A stretch of 64,000 nt of DNA from Candidatus Zipacnadum vermilionense. Its GTDB lineage: Bacteria > Armatimonadota > Zipacnadia > Zipacnadales > Zipacnadaceae. Shown piece by piece: positions 45,003 to 53,426 of this stretch; position 1 is the stretch's first letter, and each line of letters begins with the position of its first letter. The notes under the pieces were generated by a model. That model was not told the DNA's origin, searched no databases, and saw nothing but the letters and a program-made list of their open reading frames with translations. The translations under genes were made by a program, and so were the position numbers. The stretch covers positions 186,001 to 250,000 of the forward strand of contig JALGSV010000004.1 in assembly GCA_029821755.1 (NCBI GenBank). The letters are read 5' to 3'.

Positions 45003-45286
45003 CTGGACTATGGCTAGGCCAACAGCGGCGCCACCACCATGTGGGACATGGCCCCCCGCTGGATCACCGAAGTGCGCATTAAGGCGATATTGCAGGTCTT
45101 CCTCGCCGGCGGGGGATGATCTTCCAGGGGAACACGACCAGCGTGGAGGAGTTGAAGGAGGCGTTAGCCGATCCGGACCGCTACCCTCATCTCTTCGTCC
45201 GCGTAGGCGGCTTCTCAGCGCGCTTCACTACGCTGAGCCGGGAGTTGCAAGAGGAGATCGTCTCGCGGCATCGGCATGGCGGGTGA
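45003..45286 (+). pseudogene. C-terminal remnant of a pyruvate formate-lyase-like glycyl radical enzyme
   Basis: Plus-strand frame from 45116 to the stop at 45284 reads MIFQGNTTSVEELKEALADP and then YPHLFVRVGGFSARF and TLSRELQEEIVSR. RVGGFSA matches the RVxGYxA glycyl-radical motif, and the segments around it match the PFL C-terminus in order. The preceding piece (TEVRIKAILQVFLAGGG, 45063-45113) belongs to it but is in another frame, shifted at a run of five Gs (45111-45115), and TAG interrupts that frame at 45015. Upstream to 44866 nothing more of the enzyme is recognisable. It has no start or promoter and is read as a decayed gene end. Confidence 0.75.
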
Positions 45287-45302
45287 AACGCGGCCTCCCC
45301 CC

Positions 45303-46412
45303 CTACTCGTCCAACTGCCCTTTCCGCAACCCCTCCGGGAGCGGCGCCGGCCGCTCCACCGTACTCTCCAGCAGGATATGCTGCCCCTGGTCCGAGGCGT
45401 CGTGGAAGCTGTGCATCAGGTCCAGCACGTGGTAGGCCAATCTCCCGCTGGCCCGATGCGGACGGCCAGTGCGGATCGCGTAGGCCATGTCGGCCACCCC
45501 GATGCTGCGGCTGGTAGCGGCGTACCCGTGAGTAAGTGGCACGTCCTGCCACTGCCCCGTATCCCGACGCCAGAGCTGCGGCCTCCCGCCGGGGCCGTTG
45601 GGGTCGGGAAGGCTTAGGCTCCCCTCGGTGCCGTGGACCTCCAGCAACGGCAGGTGGTGCGACCACACGTCAAAGCTGGTGATCATGGTCCCCACCGCGC
45701 CGCACGCAAAGTCCATCAGGCCCGCCACGTGGGTCGCCACCTCCACGTCCACCACCTTCCCAGCGTAGGGCTCGCTGGTGATCAGCCGCTGCTCGAAGCT
45801 CCGGCTGGTGGAGGCCGTCACCCGACGCACCGGCCCGAGCATATTGACCAGAGCAGTCAGGTAATACGGCCCCATGTCGAACATCGGACCGCCGCCCGGC
45901 TTGTAGTAGAACTCCGGGTTCGAGTGCCAGGTCTCGTGGCCGTGGCCGACCATGAAGGCGGTGCAGGCCACCGGCGCGCCAATAGCCCCCTCGTCAATCA
46001 GCTTCACACACGTCTGGTGCCCGCCGCCCAGGAAGGTATCCGGCGCGCAGCCCACCAGCACGCCTTGCTCCTCCGCTGCGGCCAGCAGGCTCCGCCCCTC
46101 CTCCCGCGTCAACGTCAACGGCTTCTCGTTCCATACGCTCTTACCGGCCTGCACCGCCGCCAGCGCCACCTCGTAGTGCGCTTGCGGGACGGTCAGGTTG
46201 ACCACGATCTCAATCTCCGGATCCGCCAGCAACTCCTCCGGGCTTACCGCCTGGGGCACACCGAACTCCTCGGCCCGTGCCTGCGCCCGCTCTGGGAGCA
46301 GATCGGCACAGGCGGCTAGCCGCAGGATCTTGAACTCGGGACACTGCCGCAGATAGGCGGCGCTGATCGCACCGCAACCGATGACACCGACTTTGGCAGG
46401 CGCTAGGGCCAT
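45303..46412 (-). CDS. Gfo/Idh/MocA-family oxidoreductase
   Basis: NAD(P)-dependent sugar/polyol dehydrogenase, 369 residues. The Rossmann domain opens [39 protein letters not shown] and [16 protein letters not shown] hold the EKP motif with the active Lys. The C-terminal beta domain has [20 protein letters not shown] (the D...H/Y catalytic segment; the usual His position is Tyr) and [14 protein letters not shown]. The substrate is not inferable. The start at 46412 lacks a close ribosome site; the frame is open to 46460. Confidence 0.87.
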   Translation of the reverse strand: MALAPAKVGVIGCGAISAAYLRQCPEFKILRLAACADLLPERAQARAEEFGVPQAVSPEELLADPEIEIVVNLTVPQAHYEVALAAVQAGKSVWNEKPLTLTREEGRSLLAAAEEQGVLVGCAPDTFLGGGHQTCVKLIDEGAIGAPVACTAFMVGHGHETWHSNPEFYYKPGGGPMFDMGPYYLTALVNMLGPVRRVTASTSRSFEQRLITSEPYAGKVVDVEVATHVAGLMDFACGAVGTMITSFDVWSHHLPLLEVHGTEGSLSLPDPNGPGGRPQLWRRDTGQWQDVPLTHGYAATSRSIGVADMAYAIRTGRPHRASGRLAYHVLDLMHSFHDASDQGQHILLESTVERPAPLPEGLRKGQLDE

Positions 46413-46553
46413 ACTGTAGTTCAGCTCTTTCTGTAGGTATGTGCTGCGGCTACCGCCCACGCACCCGAACAGCCGCTTTGCCTTGGAAGGGGGTGAGACG
46501 TGGGGTGTTTCTCGTAGGGACGCCGGGTATCTGACTAGTCCTCGACAGCCGCG

Positions 46554-46589
46554 GGCGGGTATTGCCGCTGCGCGGCAACGTCCGCCCCT
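46554..46589. repeat. GC-rich palindrome
   Basis: GGGCGG GTA TTGCCGC TGC GCGGCAA CGT CCGCCC is a two-step hairpin with a 3-nt bulge opposite a 3-nt bulge. It lies at the queH stop (46588) and downstream into the Gfo/Idh promoter region. Confidence 0.6.
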
Positions 46590-47142
46590 ACAACTTCGGC
46601 TGGCTATACCGGCACCCGCAGTAATCCTGCCGGTACAGCCCCAACTCCTTGCTTAACTCAATACTCCGCTGAAAGCCGCCTTGCTTGCGGAAGTTGATGG
46701 CCTCGGTCTGCGCCGGGGGATTCTCGCCCGCCGTGGCCCACAGCATCCGCTGAATGAAATCGGCGTCCTTGTGCGGACTGACACTCAGCGAAGTGTTGAA
46801 GTAATCAAATCCCCGCTGCGCCGCCTCCAGAGCCGTTCGCGTGATCCGCAGTGTCAGGCACAACTTGCACCGCGAGCCCCCCTCCGGCTGCCGCTGCCAG
46901 TCCTCTACGATGCTGACCGCATCGCGCCAATTGGCCGGGTCCGGCGCTACCTCGAGCATCTCCACCCCAAAGTGTTCCGCCACCACCCGAGTCGCCTCCA
47001 GCCGTCGCTGGTGCTCCTCCGAGGGATACAGGTTCGAGTTGTACCAAAGCAGCGTCACGTCGTACTCCGGCAGCAACCGTTCGACGCAGACCGTAGCGCA
47101 AGGACCACAGCAAGCGTGAAGAAGGAGGCGAGACTTGTCCAT
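46588..47142 (-). CDS. queH: Epoxyqueuosine reductase QueH
   Basis: Last step of queuosine synthesis in the non-QueG branch: reduces epoxyqueuosine in tRNA to queuosine. 184 residues from [20 protein letters not shown]. The paired cysteines of the family are present: HACCGPC near the start, [13 protein letters not shown] in the middle, and DYCGCRYS at the C-terminus. These are thought to hold an iron-sulfur cluster and a second metal. GAAGG lies 6 nt before the ATG. No other que gene is in the window. Confidence 0.92.
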   Translation of the reverse strand: MDKSRLLLHACCGPCATVCVERLLPEYDVTLLWYNSNLYPSEEHQRRLEATRVVAEHFGVEMLEVAPDPANWRDAVSIVEDWQRQPEGGSRCKLCLTLRITRTALEAAQRGFDYFNTSLSVSPHKDADFIQRMLWATAGENPPAQTEAINFRKQGGFQRSIELSKELGLYRQDYCGCRYSQPKL

Positions 47143-47158
47143 CGTGCACCTTCGCGCC

Positions 47159-47240
47159 GGGGTAGCGCAGGCTTCCAAGCCTCCGTCGGACGAGAGAACC
47201 CAACCAGGGACCGCGCAGGCTTGGAAGCCTGCGCTACCCC
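47159..47240. repeat. Perfect 24-nt inverted repeat made of two A-type units
   Basis: GGGGTAGCGCAGGCTTCC followed by AAGCCT (47159-47182) is the exact reverse complement of 47217-47240. The 34 nt between them are not repeated elsewhere here. The unit at 47213-47240 is itself a GCAGGCTTGGAAGCCTGC palindrome. It lies between the ATPase stop and the queH start. Confidence 0.85.
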
Positions 47241-47245
47241 GAGCT

Positions 47246-48352
47246 TCACGCCACCCGGCTCTCCGTATCCGGGTCGAAGAAATGCAGGCGGTTCAGGTCC
47301 ACCACCACCGGCATCTCCTCCTCCGGCTCTACCCGTGCGGCGCCGTCCACCTTGACCAGCAGCTCATCCTGCCCCACCCGCAGGTGAATGATCGACTCGG
47401 CGCCCAGTTGCTCGACTATTTCCACCTTCCCCTCCAGGGCGTTGCCCGGCTCCGGCTCCACCGGCGACGACTGGCGCGGATCGAACAAGTCGGTCGGCCG
47501 CAGGCCCAGGATAATGGGCCTGCCAGCATAGCTTTGCAGCGCTCCTCGCTTTTGCGGGGGGACCTTCAAGGTGAAACTCCCCACGTCCACGCGCATATCC
47601 CCGTTGCCCCCCAGGATCTCCGCCTCCACTAAGTTCATCGCCGGGCTGCCGATGAAGCCGGCCACGAACTTGCTGGCGGGGTGGTTGTACAGCCCCAGCG
47701 GGGTGTCCACCTGCTGTACCTGTCCGTCGCGCATCACGGCGATCCGGTTCCCCATAGTCATGGCCTCGACCTGGTCATGGGTGACGTACAGCGTGGTGAT
47801 CCCCAGCCGCCGGTGCAGCTTCACCAGCTCCGCCCGGGTCTGCAGGCGCAACTTGGCGTCCAGGTTGGACAGGGGCTCGTCCATCAGGAAGGCCGCCGGC
47901 TCCCGCACAATCGCCCGCGCCAGGGCCACCCGCTGTCGCTGTCCGCCGGACAACTCGGAGGGACGCCGGCTGAGTAGGCTGCCGATGCCCAACATCTCTC
48001 CCGCCTCCCGGACCCGCCGGGCAATCTCCGGCGGCGCCATCTTCCGTAACCGCATCCCGAAGGCAATGTTGTCCTCCACCGTCATGTGCGGGTACAGGGC
48101 GTAGTTCTGGAAGACCATGGCAATGTCGCGATCCTTGGGCTCCAGATTGTTGACCAGCCGGTCCCCGATCCAGATCTCGCCCTCGCCGGGCTCCTCCAGT
48201 CCGGCGATCAGCCGTAGAATGGTAGTCTTCCCGCACCCGGATGGCCCCACCAGCACCATGAACTCGCGGTCCTCGACCTCCAGAGTCACGTCTTTGGCCG
48301 CGGTGGTGTCATCGAAGCGTTTGGTTAGGTGAACCAGACGGATTTCTGACAT
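47246..48352 (-). CDS. ABC transporter ATP-binding protein, MsmX/UgpC/MalK type
   Basis: Cytoplasmic ATPase that energises carbohydrate importers, 368 residues. Order: GPSGCGKTTILRLIAGLEEP (Walker A), VFQNYALYPHMTVEDNIAFG (Q loop), LSGGQRQRVALARAIV (signature), FLMDEPLSNLDAKLRLQTR (Walker B), VTHDQVEAMTMG (H loop). A C-terminal OB-type regulatory domain of about 130 residues is typical of the MsmX/UgpC group. No permease or binding-protein gene is adjacent, so it is probably a shared ATPase serving several sugar transporters. The start at 48352 is chosen by family; GGAGG is 14 nt away. Confidence 0.92.
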   Translation of the reverse strand: MSEIRLVHLTKRFDDTTAAKDVTLEVEDREFMVLVGPSGCGKTTILRLIAGLEEPGEGEIWIGDRLVNNLEPKDRDIAMVFQNYALYPHMTVEDNIAFGMRLRKMAPPEIARRVREAGEMLGIGSLLSRRPSELSGGQRQRVALARAIVREPAAFLMDEPLSNLDAKLRLQTRAELVKLHRRLGITTLYVTHDQVEAMTMGNRIAVMRDGQVQQVDTPLGLYNHPASKFVAGFIGSPAMNLVEAEILGGNGDMRVDVGSFTLKVPPQKRGALQSYAGRPIILGLRPTDLFDPRQSSPVEPEPGNALEGKVEIVEQLGAESIIHLRVGQDELLVKVDGAARVEPEEEMPVVVDLNRLHFFDPDTESRVA

Positions 48353-48442
48353 GGTTGTCGCGCGGGCCTCCGCCCGCTTCTGCTGCCTCTTCCCGCGTAG
48401 CGCGGCCTTTCCCGCCCGCGCCGGTTCGGAATCGCCGTGCCT

Positions 48443-48471
48443 GGCGGGCTCGCAAGCCCGCCCCACGCGGA
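48443..48471. repeat. Family A palindrome abutting the guaB stop
   Basis: GGCGGGCTCGCAAGCCCGCC with tail CCACGCGGA, ending at 48471. The guaB TAG occupies 48472-48474, so the element starts exactly where the gene ends. Confidence 0.85.
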
Positions 48472-49950
48472 CTACTCCGGCATCTGGTAGTTCGGCGCTT
48501 CCTCCGTGATGATCACATCGTGCGGGTGGCTCTCACGCAGACCGGCCGGGGTGATGCGGTAGAACTTGGGATCGGGCCGGTTGCGCAGTTCCTGAATATC
48601 CGCCGTCCCGCAGTAGCCCATCCCCGCCCGCAGACCGCCGATGAGTTGATTCACCACCACGTGCAGCGGGCCCTTGTATGGCACGCGCCCCTCGATCCCC
48701 TCCGGGACCAGCTTCTCGGTCTCCACTTCTTGCTGCCCGTAGCGATCGCGGGTGGAGCGATTGCCCCCCATGACCGCCAGCGAGCCCATCCCCCGGTACT
48801 CCTTGTAGGTACGCCCGCGATACAGGACCGTCTCGCCGGGGCTCTCCTCCGTTCCGGCCAGTAGATTCCCAACCATCACCGAATCGGCTCCCGCGGCGAT
48901 GGCCTTCGTCACATCTCCCGAGTACTTGATCCCGCCGTCGGCGATGAGTGGAATGCTGCTCTCCACGCAAGCCTCGGCGCAATCCATAATGGCGGTGATC
49001 TGCGGCACCCCGGCCCCGGCTACCACCCGGGTGGTGCAGATGGAGCCCGGCCCCATGCCCACCTTTATCGCGTCAGCCCCGGCTGCGATGAGCGCCGCTG
49101 CGCCCTCCCGCGTACCTACGTTCCCCGCTACAATATCCACCTCCGAGAACCTATCCCGTAGCAGTTCGACCATCCCCAGCACCCCCGCGGAGTGTCCGTG
49201 GGCGGTATCCACCACCAGCGCGTCCACGCCGCGTTCGGCCAGGGCCTCCGCGCGGGGCAGGGCATCCGGCCCGACTCCCACCGCGGCCGCTACCCGCAGG
49301 CGGCCCAGACTGTCCTTGCAGGCTTGCGGATAGGTGGCGACCTTCTCGATGTCCTTGATGGTGATCAGGCCGCGCAGGAACATGGCCTCGTCCACGACGG
49401 GGAGCTTCTCAATGCGGTGCTCGTGTAGGATGCGCTTGGCTTCCTCCAGGGTGGTGCCCTCGCCGGTGGTGACGAGGTGGCGGGAGGTCATGGCCTCGGA
49501 GACCAGCTTGTCCAGGTTGGTCTCGAAGCGCAGGTCGCGGTTGGTGAGGATGCCCACCAGCTTGTTTTCGTCGGTGGTGATGGGCAGGCCGGAGATGTGG
49601 TAGCGGCTCATCAGGGCCAGCGCCTCGCGCACCGGGGCCTCGGGGCGGAGGGTCACGGGCTCCACGATCATCCCACTCTCGGAGCGCTTGACCTTGTCCA
49701 CCTCCAAGGCCTGCTGGTCGGGGGTCATGTTCTTGTGGATGACGCCGATGCCGCCCTCGCGAGCCAACGCGATGGCCAGGCGGCCCTCCGAGACCATATC
49801 CATGGCCGCGCTGACGATGGGGACGTTCAGGGCGATGGTACGGCTGAAGCGCGAGCCGACGTCGACCTGGGTGGCCAGCAAGTCGGACCGCACCGGAATC
49901 AGCAGCACGTCGTCAAACGACAATCCCTCGCGCAAGGCGGGATTAGACAA
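48472..49950 (-). CDS. guaB: Inosine-5'-monophosphate dehydrogenase
   Basis: Oxidises IMP to XMP, the branch step to GTP. 492 residues. Two CBS domains lie at about 95-210 inside the barrel. [17 protein letters not shown] has the catalytic Cys, [20 protein letters not shown] the phosphate site, [10 protein letters not shown] the flap, and YGQ-type residues follow. The start is TTG 49950, 7 nt after AGAGGTG, the same start type as atpA. Its stop touches a family A repeat. Confidence 0.95.
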   Translation of the reverse strand: MSNPALREGLSFDDVLLIPVRSDLLATQVDVGSRFSRTIALNVPIVSAAMDMVSEGRLAIALAREGGIGVIHKNMTPDQQALEVDKVKRSESGMIVEPVTLRPEAPVREALALMSRYHISGLPITTDENKLVGILTNRDLRFETNLDKLVSEAMTSRHLVTTGEGTTLEEAKRILHEHRIEKLPVVDEAMFLRGLITIKDIEKVATYPQACKDSLGRLRVAAAVGVGPDALPRAEALAERGVDALVVDTAHGHSAGVLGMVELLRDRFSEVDIVAGNVGTREGAAALIAAGADAIKVGMGPGSICTTRVVAGAGVPQITAIMDCAEACVESSIPLIADGGIKYSGDVTKAIAAGADSVMVGNLLAGTEESPGETVLYRGRTYKEYRGMGSLAVMGGNRSTRDRYGQQEVETEKLVPEGIEGRVPYKGPLHVVVNQLIGGLRAGMGYCGTADIQELRNRPDPKFYRITPAGLRESHPHDVIITEEAPNYQMPE

Positions 49951-49977
49951 AGGCGTTCACCTCTCTCGAGGGGAGGG

Positions 49978-50045
49978 GAGCACAGGCTCCCTATCCTGTG
50001 CATTCTCTACCCCAGACTGGACAGGGCGGGAAGCCTGTCCTACCG
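49978..50045. repeat. Two palindromes of the looser A type
   Basis: 49981-50000 is CACAGG CTCCCTAT CCTGTG. 50019-50044 is GGACAGG GCGGGAAG CCTGTCC followed by TACC. The second covers the stop codon of the phosphoglucose isomerase gene (TAG at 50040-50042 on the minus strand). Confidence 0.65.
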
Positions 50046-50855
50046 TACCTCCAGCCCCTTCCACATCTGCTCCTCATAGTCCTGCGGCCGCAGCAGGAAA
50101 GCGAACCACTCGGGATGCTCCCGGCAGACCTGGTACATCGGCACACCGTTCTCCAAGCCGAACTCCGGAATCGGCCGGGGATCGGCGAAGCGCAGCTCGG
50201 GCAGCGGCTGGGCGTAGTTCGGGTTGCGTACCCAGCTGCTCACTCCGTCCTCCTCCACCAGCCAATACGCAAACCCTCGGCACTCCTCCGTCGAGCCGTA
50301 GAAGGACTTGAAGTCGGCGCAGACCCAGTTGCACATGACCAGGGGCTCGTCGAGCGTGTTGATGGTCACGTGCCCGTAGCCCGGCGGCATCATGGCTTTC
50401 TCGCCCGCCTTCACCCGCATGGCGATGACGTCCTCCACCTGCACCTCCTGCGGGCCGGCTTCCATGTCGGCTACCTTCTGCAGGACGTACAGGGCCTCCC
50501 CGTACAGGACCTCGTAGACCTCCGGATACGCCACCGCCCCCTGGTAGGGAGAGGGGTGGTAGTGGCCGGAGGTCTTCATCGGCTCCCGGCCCAATTTGCA
50601 GGGCACGAAAACGCTGATGTCGTAGCGCAGGCGGTAGGTGGACAGTAGGGCCTCATCGCCCTGCAGCCCGAGGTTGCGATACATCCAGTAGATGATCTCC
50701 GGCCCGGCGCAGTCCGGGTCGGCCAGAAGGGGGCGCAGCGCGTCCAGCTCACGGGTGGCGTACAGTGGGTCGCGCACACCCGCGCCGTAGCTGATGGCGC
50801 AGGTGGCGGGGTCAAACTTGAGGGGCAACCCGGCGATGTCGGACAGGTCAACCAT
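50040..50855 (-). CDS. Cupin-type (archaeal-like) glucose-6-phosphate isomerase
   Basis: Interconverts glucose-6-phosphate and fructose-6-phosphate using a metal-bound cupin barrel, unrelated to the common Pgi fold. 271 residues. TSGHYHPSPYQGAVAYPEVY followed by EVLYGEALYVLQ is the cPGI metal and sugar-phosphate motif (two His, a Glu). PPGYGHVTINTLDEPLVMCN supplies the third His. A C-terminal extension of about 90 residues ends at WKGLEVR. AGGAG lies 7 nt before the ATG. It is the gene following a ROK sugar kinase, consistent with a short glucose-entry unit. Confidence 0.85.
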   Translation of the reverse strand: MVDLSDIAGLPLKFDPATCAISYGAGVRDPLYATRELDALRPLLADPDCAGPEIIYWMYRNLGLQGDEALLSTYRLRYDISVFVPCKLGREPMKTSGHYHPSPYQGAVAYPEVYEVLYGEALYVLQKVADMEAGPQEVQVEDVIAMRVKAGEKAMMPPGYGHVTINTLDEPLVMCNWVCADFKSFYGSTEECRGFAYWLVEEDGVSSWVRNPNYAQPLPELRFADPRPIPEFGLENGVPMYQVCREHPEWFAFLLRPQDYEEQMWKGLEVR

Positions 50856-50884
50856 GCGAGCACTCCTAAGAGGAAATACTAAGT

Positions 50885-50912
50885 AGCAGGGGTATGCTCT
50901 GTTACCCCTGCT
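50885..50912 (-). terminator. Hairpin after the ROK kinase
   Basis: Perfect 10-bp stem AGCAGGGGTA (50885-50894) with TACCCCTGCT (50903-50912), 8-nt loop, 4 nt after the ROK stop. Only a weak T-rich stretch follows on the minus strand, so termination may be partial and the isomerase may still be read. Confidence 0.55.
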
Positions 50913-50916
50913 GCGT

Positions 50917-51891
50917 CTATTCTACTCCTCCGAGCGCCTGCAACGCAACAGCCGCGGCCCCGACGACCCCGGCCTCGTAGCCCAGTTCCGCCGCTGCCAA
51001 CCGCGTGTTCTCCGCCACCGGCGGTGTGCCGTAGGTACGCAAAGCCCGGTCCACCGCCTGCAGATAGGCCGGGTTATCCTCCGACACCCCGCCGCCGATG
51101 ACCACCAGTTCCGGGTCGAGCACATTGCACGCCGCCGCAATCGCCACGCCCAGATACCAGCCGGTTTGGTCCAGGACCTCCAGGGCCAACACGTCGCCCT
51201 TGGCCGCTGTTTCGGACACGGCTCGCCCGGTCACCTGTCCCGCCGACAACTCCCGCAGCGCACTCTCCCGCTTCGGATCAGCGGCCAGAGCCTCCCACGC
51301 CGCCGTGCCCAAGGCATCGCCACTGGCCCAGGCCTCCACACACCCGCGCTTGCCGCAGGTACACACCGGTCCGTGCTCCGGGGTGAGCACCACGTGGCCG
51401 ATCTCTCCGGCGTTGCTGTGCGCACCGTGGTGGATCCGCCCGCCGATGATCACCGCCCCTCCAATCCCCGTGCCAACGTTGACGTACAGCAGGCTGGGCG
51501 CGCCCCGCCCCGCTCCGAAGCACGCCTCCCCCAGCCCGCCCGCGTTGGCGTCGTTATCTACATACGCCGGCAGTCCCAGCCTCTCTCCCACCCACTCCCC
51601 CAGCCGCAACCCCTCCCAGCCCTCCGTATGGTGCGACCGCCGAATTTCTCCCGTCGCTACGTCCACGGGCCCGCCGAAGCCAAGGCCCACGGCGGCCACT
51701 TGCGGAAACTCCTCTGCGGTCCGCCGCAGCATCTGTTCCACAACGCGCAGACTGGCCTGTGCCCCTTCCGACCGAGGATTATCCTCCCGCCAGCGACTCA
51801 CAACCTTTCCCGTAGCCGTCACCACGGCCGCGGAGAGGTTGGTATTGCCCAGATCAAAACCGATGACAGTAAGGGGATCGCGCGTAGTCAT
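50917..51891 (-). CDS. ROK-family sugar kinase (glucokinase-like)
   Basis: 324 residues from MTTRDPLTVIGFDLGNTNLS. GFDLGNTN is phosphate loop 1. GLGFGGPVDVATGEI, AYVDNDANAGGLGE (catalytic Asp region) and the ROK zinc motif HVVLTPEHGPVCTCGKRGCV with EAWASG follow. GGGVSEDNPAY is near the end. These fit ATP-dependent glucokinase or N-acylhexosamine kinase. The gene between SIS isomerase and cupin phosphoglucose isomerase suggests hexose phosphorylation. The frame is open 65 codons further up, but that part is a family B repeat. No good ribosome site is seen. Confidence 0.87.
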   Translation of the reverse strand: MTTRDPLTVIGFDLGNTNLSAAVVTATGKVVSRWREDNPRSEGAQASLRVVEQMLRRTAEEFPQVAAVGLGFGGPVDVATGEIRRSHHTEGWEGLRLGEWVGERLGLPAYVDNDANAGGLGEACFGAGRGAPSLLYVNVGTGIGGAVIIGGRIHHGAHSNAGEIGHVVLTPEHGPVCTCGKRGCVEAWASGDALGTAAWEALAADPKRESALRELSAGQVTGRAVSETAAKGDVLALEVLDQTGWYLGVAIAAACNVLDPELVVIGGGVSEDNPAYLQAVDRALRTYGTPPVAENTRLAAAELGYEAGVVGAAAVALQALGGVE

Positions 51892-51920
51892 GAAAGCGCA
51901 CTTTGGCTTGGGGGTTGCAG

Positions 51921-51980
51921 TTCCCCCTCCTCTGCCAGGCAGTCGCGCAGCGCGCGCAGGGACGGGGTTGGGGTGAGGCT
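51921..51980. repeat. Family B element between gmhA and the ROK kinase
   Basis: TTCCCCCTCCTCTGCCAGGC, a GCGCAGCGCGCGC core, then GGGACGGGGTTGGGGTGAGG. It is a longer, interrupted version of family B. On the minus strand it begins directly after the gmhA stop TGA. Confidence 0.65.
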
Positions 51981-52553
51981 TCAGTCCTCCGCCATCCCCG
52001 CCTCCACCAACTCGCACAGCAGATGCCCGATGGCTAGGTGCGCCTCCTGCACCGTGGAGGTTTGGGTATGGGGCACGCACAGACATAGACCGGCGGTCTC
52101 GGCCAGCCGCCCGCCGCCCTGGCCGGTGAGGCCCACAGTGACCACGCCGCGCTGCTTAGCCTCGACTACGGCCTGTATGATGTTCTCGGCGTTGCCGCTG
52201 GTGCTCAGAGCGATCAGCATGTCCCCCGGCTTCAACAGGCCCTCCACCTGCCGACGGAAGACCTCCTCGTAGCCGTAGTCGTTACCGATGGCGGTGAGGA
52301 TGGCGGTGTCGGTGTTCAGCGCCAGCGCAGCATAGGCGGGGCGCTCGCGGCGGAAGCGTCCCACCAATTCGCCCGCCAAATGCTGCGCCTGGGAGGCGCT
52401 GCCCCCATTGCCGCACAGGGCGATCTTCCCCCCATCGCGCAGGCAGGCCAGCATGCGCTCGGCCACCGAGACAATCTGGGGCGCCATCTCCGCGGCGACT
52501 CGCTGCAAGAGGGAGGCGGTGTTGTTGAGGCCGGATTGGATGGTACTAGTCAC
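51981..52553 (-). CDS. gmhA: SIS-domain sugar isomerase, phosphoheptose isomerase GmhA-like
   Basis: 190 residues from GTG 52553, 7 nt after GGAG. KIALCGNGGSASQAQHLAGE then LVGRFRRERPAY is the GmhA signature (GNGGSAxDAqHxaaEl). NDYGYEEVFRRQVEGL, ALSTSGNAENIIQA and LCVPHTQTSTVQEAH then LAIGHLLC complete the active site. GmhA turns sedoheptulose-7-phosphate into heptose-7-phosphate for LPS or S-layer glycans. No other heptose genes are here, so a different ketose-phosphate substrate is possible. Confidence 0.88.
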   Translation of the reverse strand: MTSTIQSGLNNTASLLQRVAAEMAPQIVSVAERMLACLRDGGKIALCGNGGSASQAQHLAGELVGRFRRERPAYAALALNTDTAILTAIGNDYGYEEVFRRQVEGLLKPGDMLIALSTSGNAENIIQAVVEAKQRGVVTVGLTGQGGGRLAETAGLCLCVPHTQTSTVQEAHLAIGHLLCELVEAGMAED

Positions 52554-52578
52554 TAGGCATCTCCACATCTACGCGGAA

Positions 52579-52606
52579 GGCGGGCTAGGAAGCCCGCCCT
52601 GCGCGG
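52579..52606. repeat. Family A palindrome upstream of gmhA
   Basis: GGCGGGCTAGGAAGCCCGCC followed by CTGCGCGG, 26 nt before the gmhA start. The tail differs from the usual CCACGCGG by two bases. Confidence 0.8.
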
Positions 52607-52627
52607 TCTCGTGCACTTGCCGACGTG

Positions 52628-53419
52628 TCAGCCTTGCCCGCCGTACTTGGCGAGTTCCTCGCTAAGCCAGTAGTCGCCCTTCGCGTTGATCGCTATCCCC
52701 ACGCCGACGGAGGTTATCTCGGTCAGCATGAGGTTCTCGCGATGCGCGGGGCTATTGAGAAAGTCCTGGTGGGTCTGGCTTACCTTTTCTAGGGTAAAGC
52801 AGGGGGTATCGCCGCCCCAGCGGCGAGCGATGTTCTCGGCAATGCAGCGAGGCAAGAAGTTGAAGACCGCCCGGAAGCGGTCCATGGGGGTGCGGAGGTT
52901 CTCGGTCGGCGAGGTATGCTCAAAATACCCCAGGTCCCGCATCTCCAGGCTGTGCTCCCGGGCCGCCACAGCCAGCCGCGGATCGGGCCGCAGCAGCGTC
53001 AACTTGTTCTCCTGGCGGCTCTGGTTGATGAGCCACAGCGTGGTCGCCTCGGCCCGGAGGACCGCGTCCTTGCTCTCCACGGGGTTGCTGCGGCCCGAGG
53101 GCACGGGCTCGTAGTTCTGATTCTGCACCAGCACGTACTCGGCCACGGCCTTCTCCTGCTCCGCCTGCTTCTGGTAGGCCAGCGCCAGGTACTGGTGAGG
53201 CACTACCCACTGCGGCTGCAGGTCTCGCGCCCCCTGGAGCAGTGCCACCGCCTTGGCCAGGTTGTCGCAGCCCATCTCCAGCCGCGCGGCCTGCACGTCA
53301 GACTCAGCCTGCTGGGTGGGCGTCAGTTCCTCCGCCCCGGTGGCTCCCACCACGAACGCCAGCAGCAGCGCCGGCAGCCAGACCAAGAGTCGGGAGTCCC
53401 CCCGGTGAGTGATTCTCAT
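52628..53419 (-). CDS. Exported CAP/SCP-domain protein with TPR-like N-terminus (copy 1)
   Basis: 263 residues. A signal peptide (LLVWLPALLLAFVVGATGA, to about 30) is followed by a TPR-like helical segment (about 35-95: AVALLQGARDLQPQWVVPHQ then YLALAYQKQAEQEK). A CAP domain (130-263) follows with LINQSRQENKLTLLRPDPRL, AAREHSLEMRDLGYFEHTSP (CAP His-Glu region), SPAHRENLM and VGVGIAI. Bacterial CAP proteins are secreted and mostly of unknown activity. It lies 7 nt after a paralogue of the same architecture. Confidence 0.83.
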   Translation of the reverse strand: MRITHRGDSRLLVWLPALLLAFVVGATGAEELTPTQQAESDVQAARLEMGCDNLAKAVALLQGARDLQPQWVVPHQYLALAYQKQAEQEKAVAEYVLVQNQNYEPVPSGRSNPVESKDAVLRAEATTLWLINQSRQENKLTLLRPDPRLAVAAREHSLEMRDLGYFEHTSPTENLRTPMDRFRAVFNFLPRCIAENIARRWGGDTPCFTLEKVSQTHQDFLNSPAHRENLMLTEITSVGVGIAINAKGDYWLSEELAKYGGQG

Positions 53420-53426
53420 AGCGCCT

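Noticed and set aside
51892-52086. N-terminal extension of the ROK kinase by 65 codons
   Set aside because: It translates a family B repeat and the end of gmhA; ROK proteins begin at the phosphate-binding strand.
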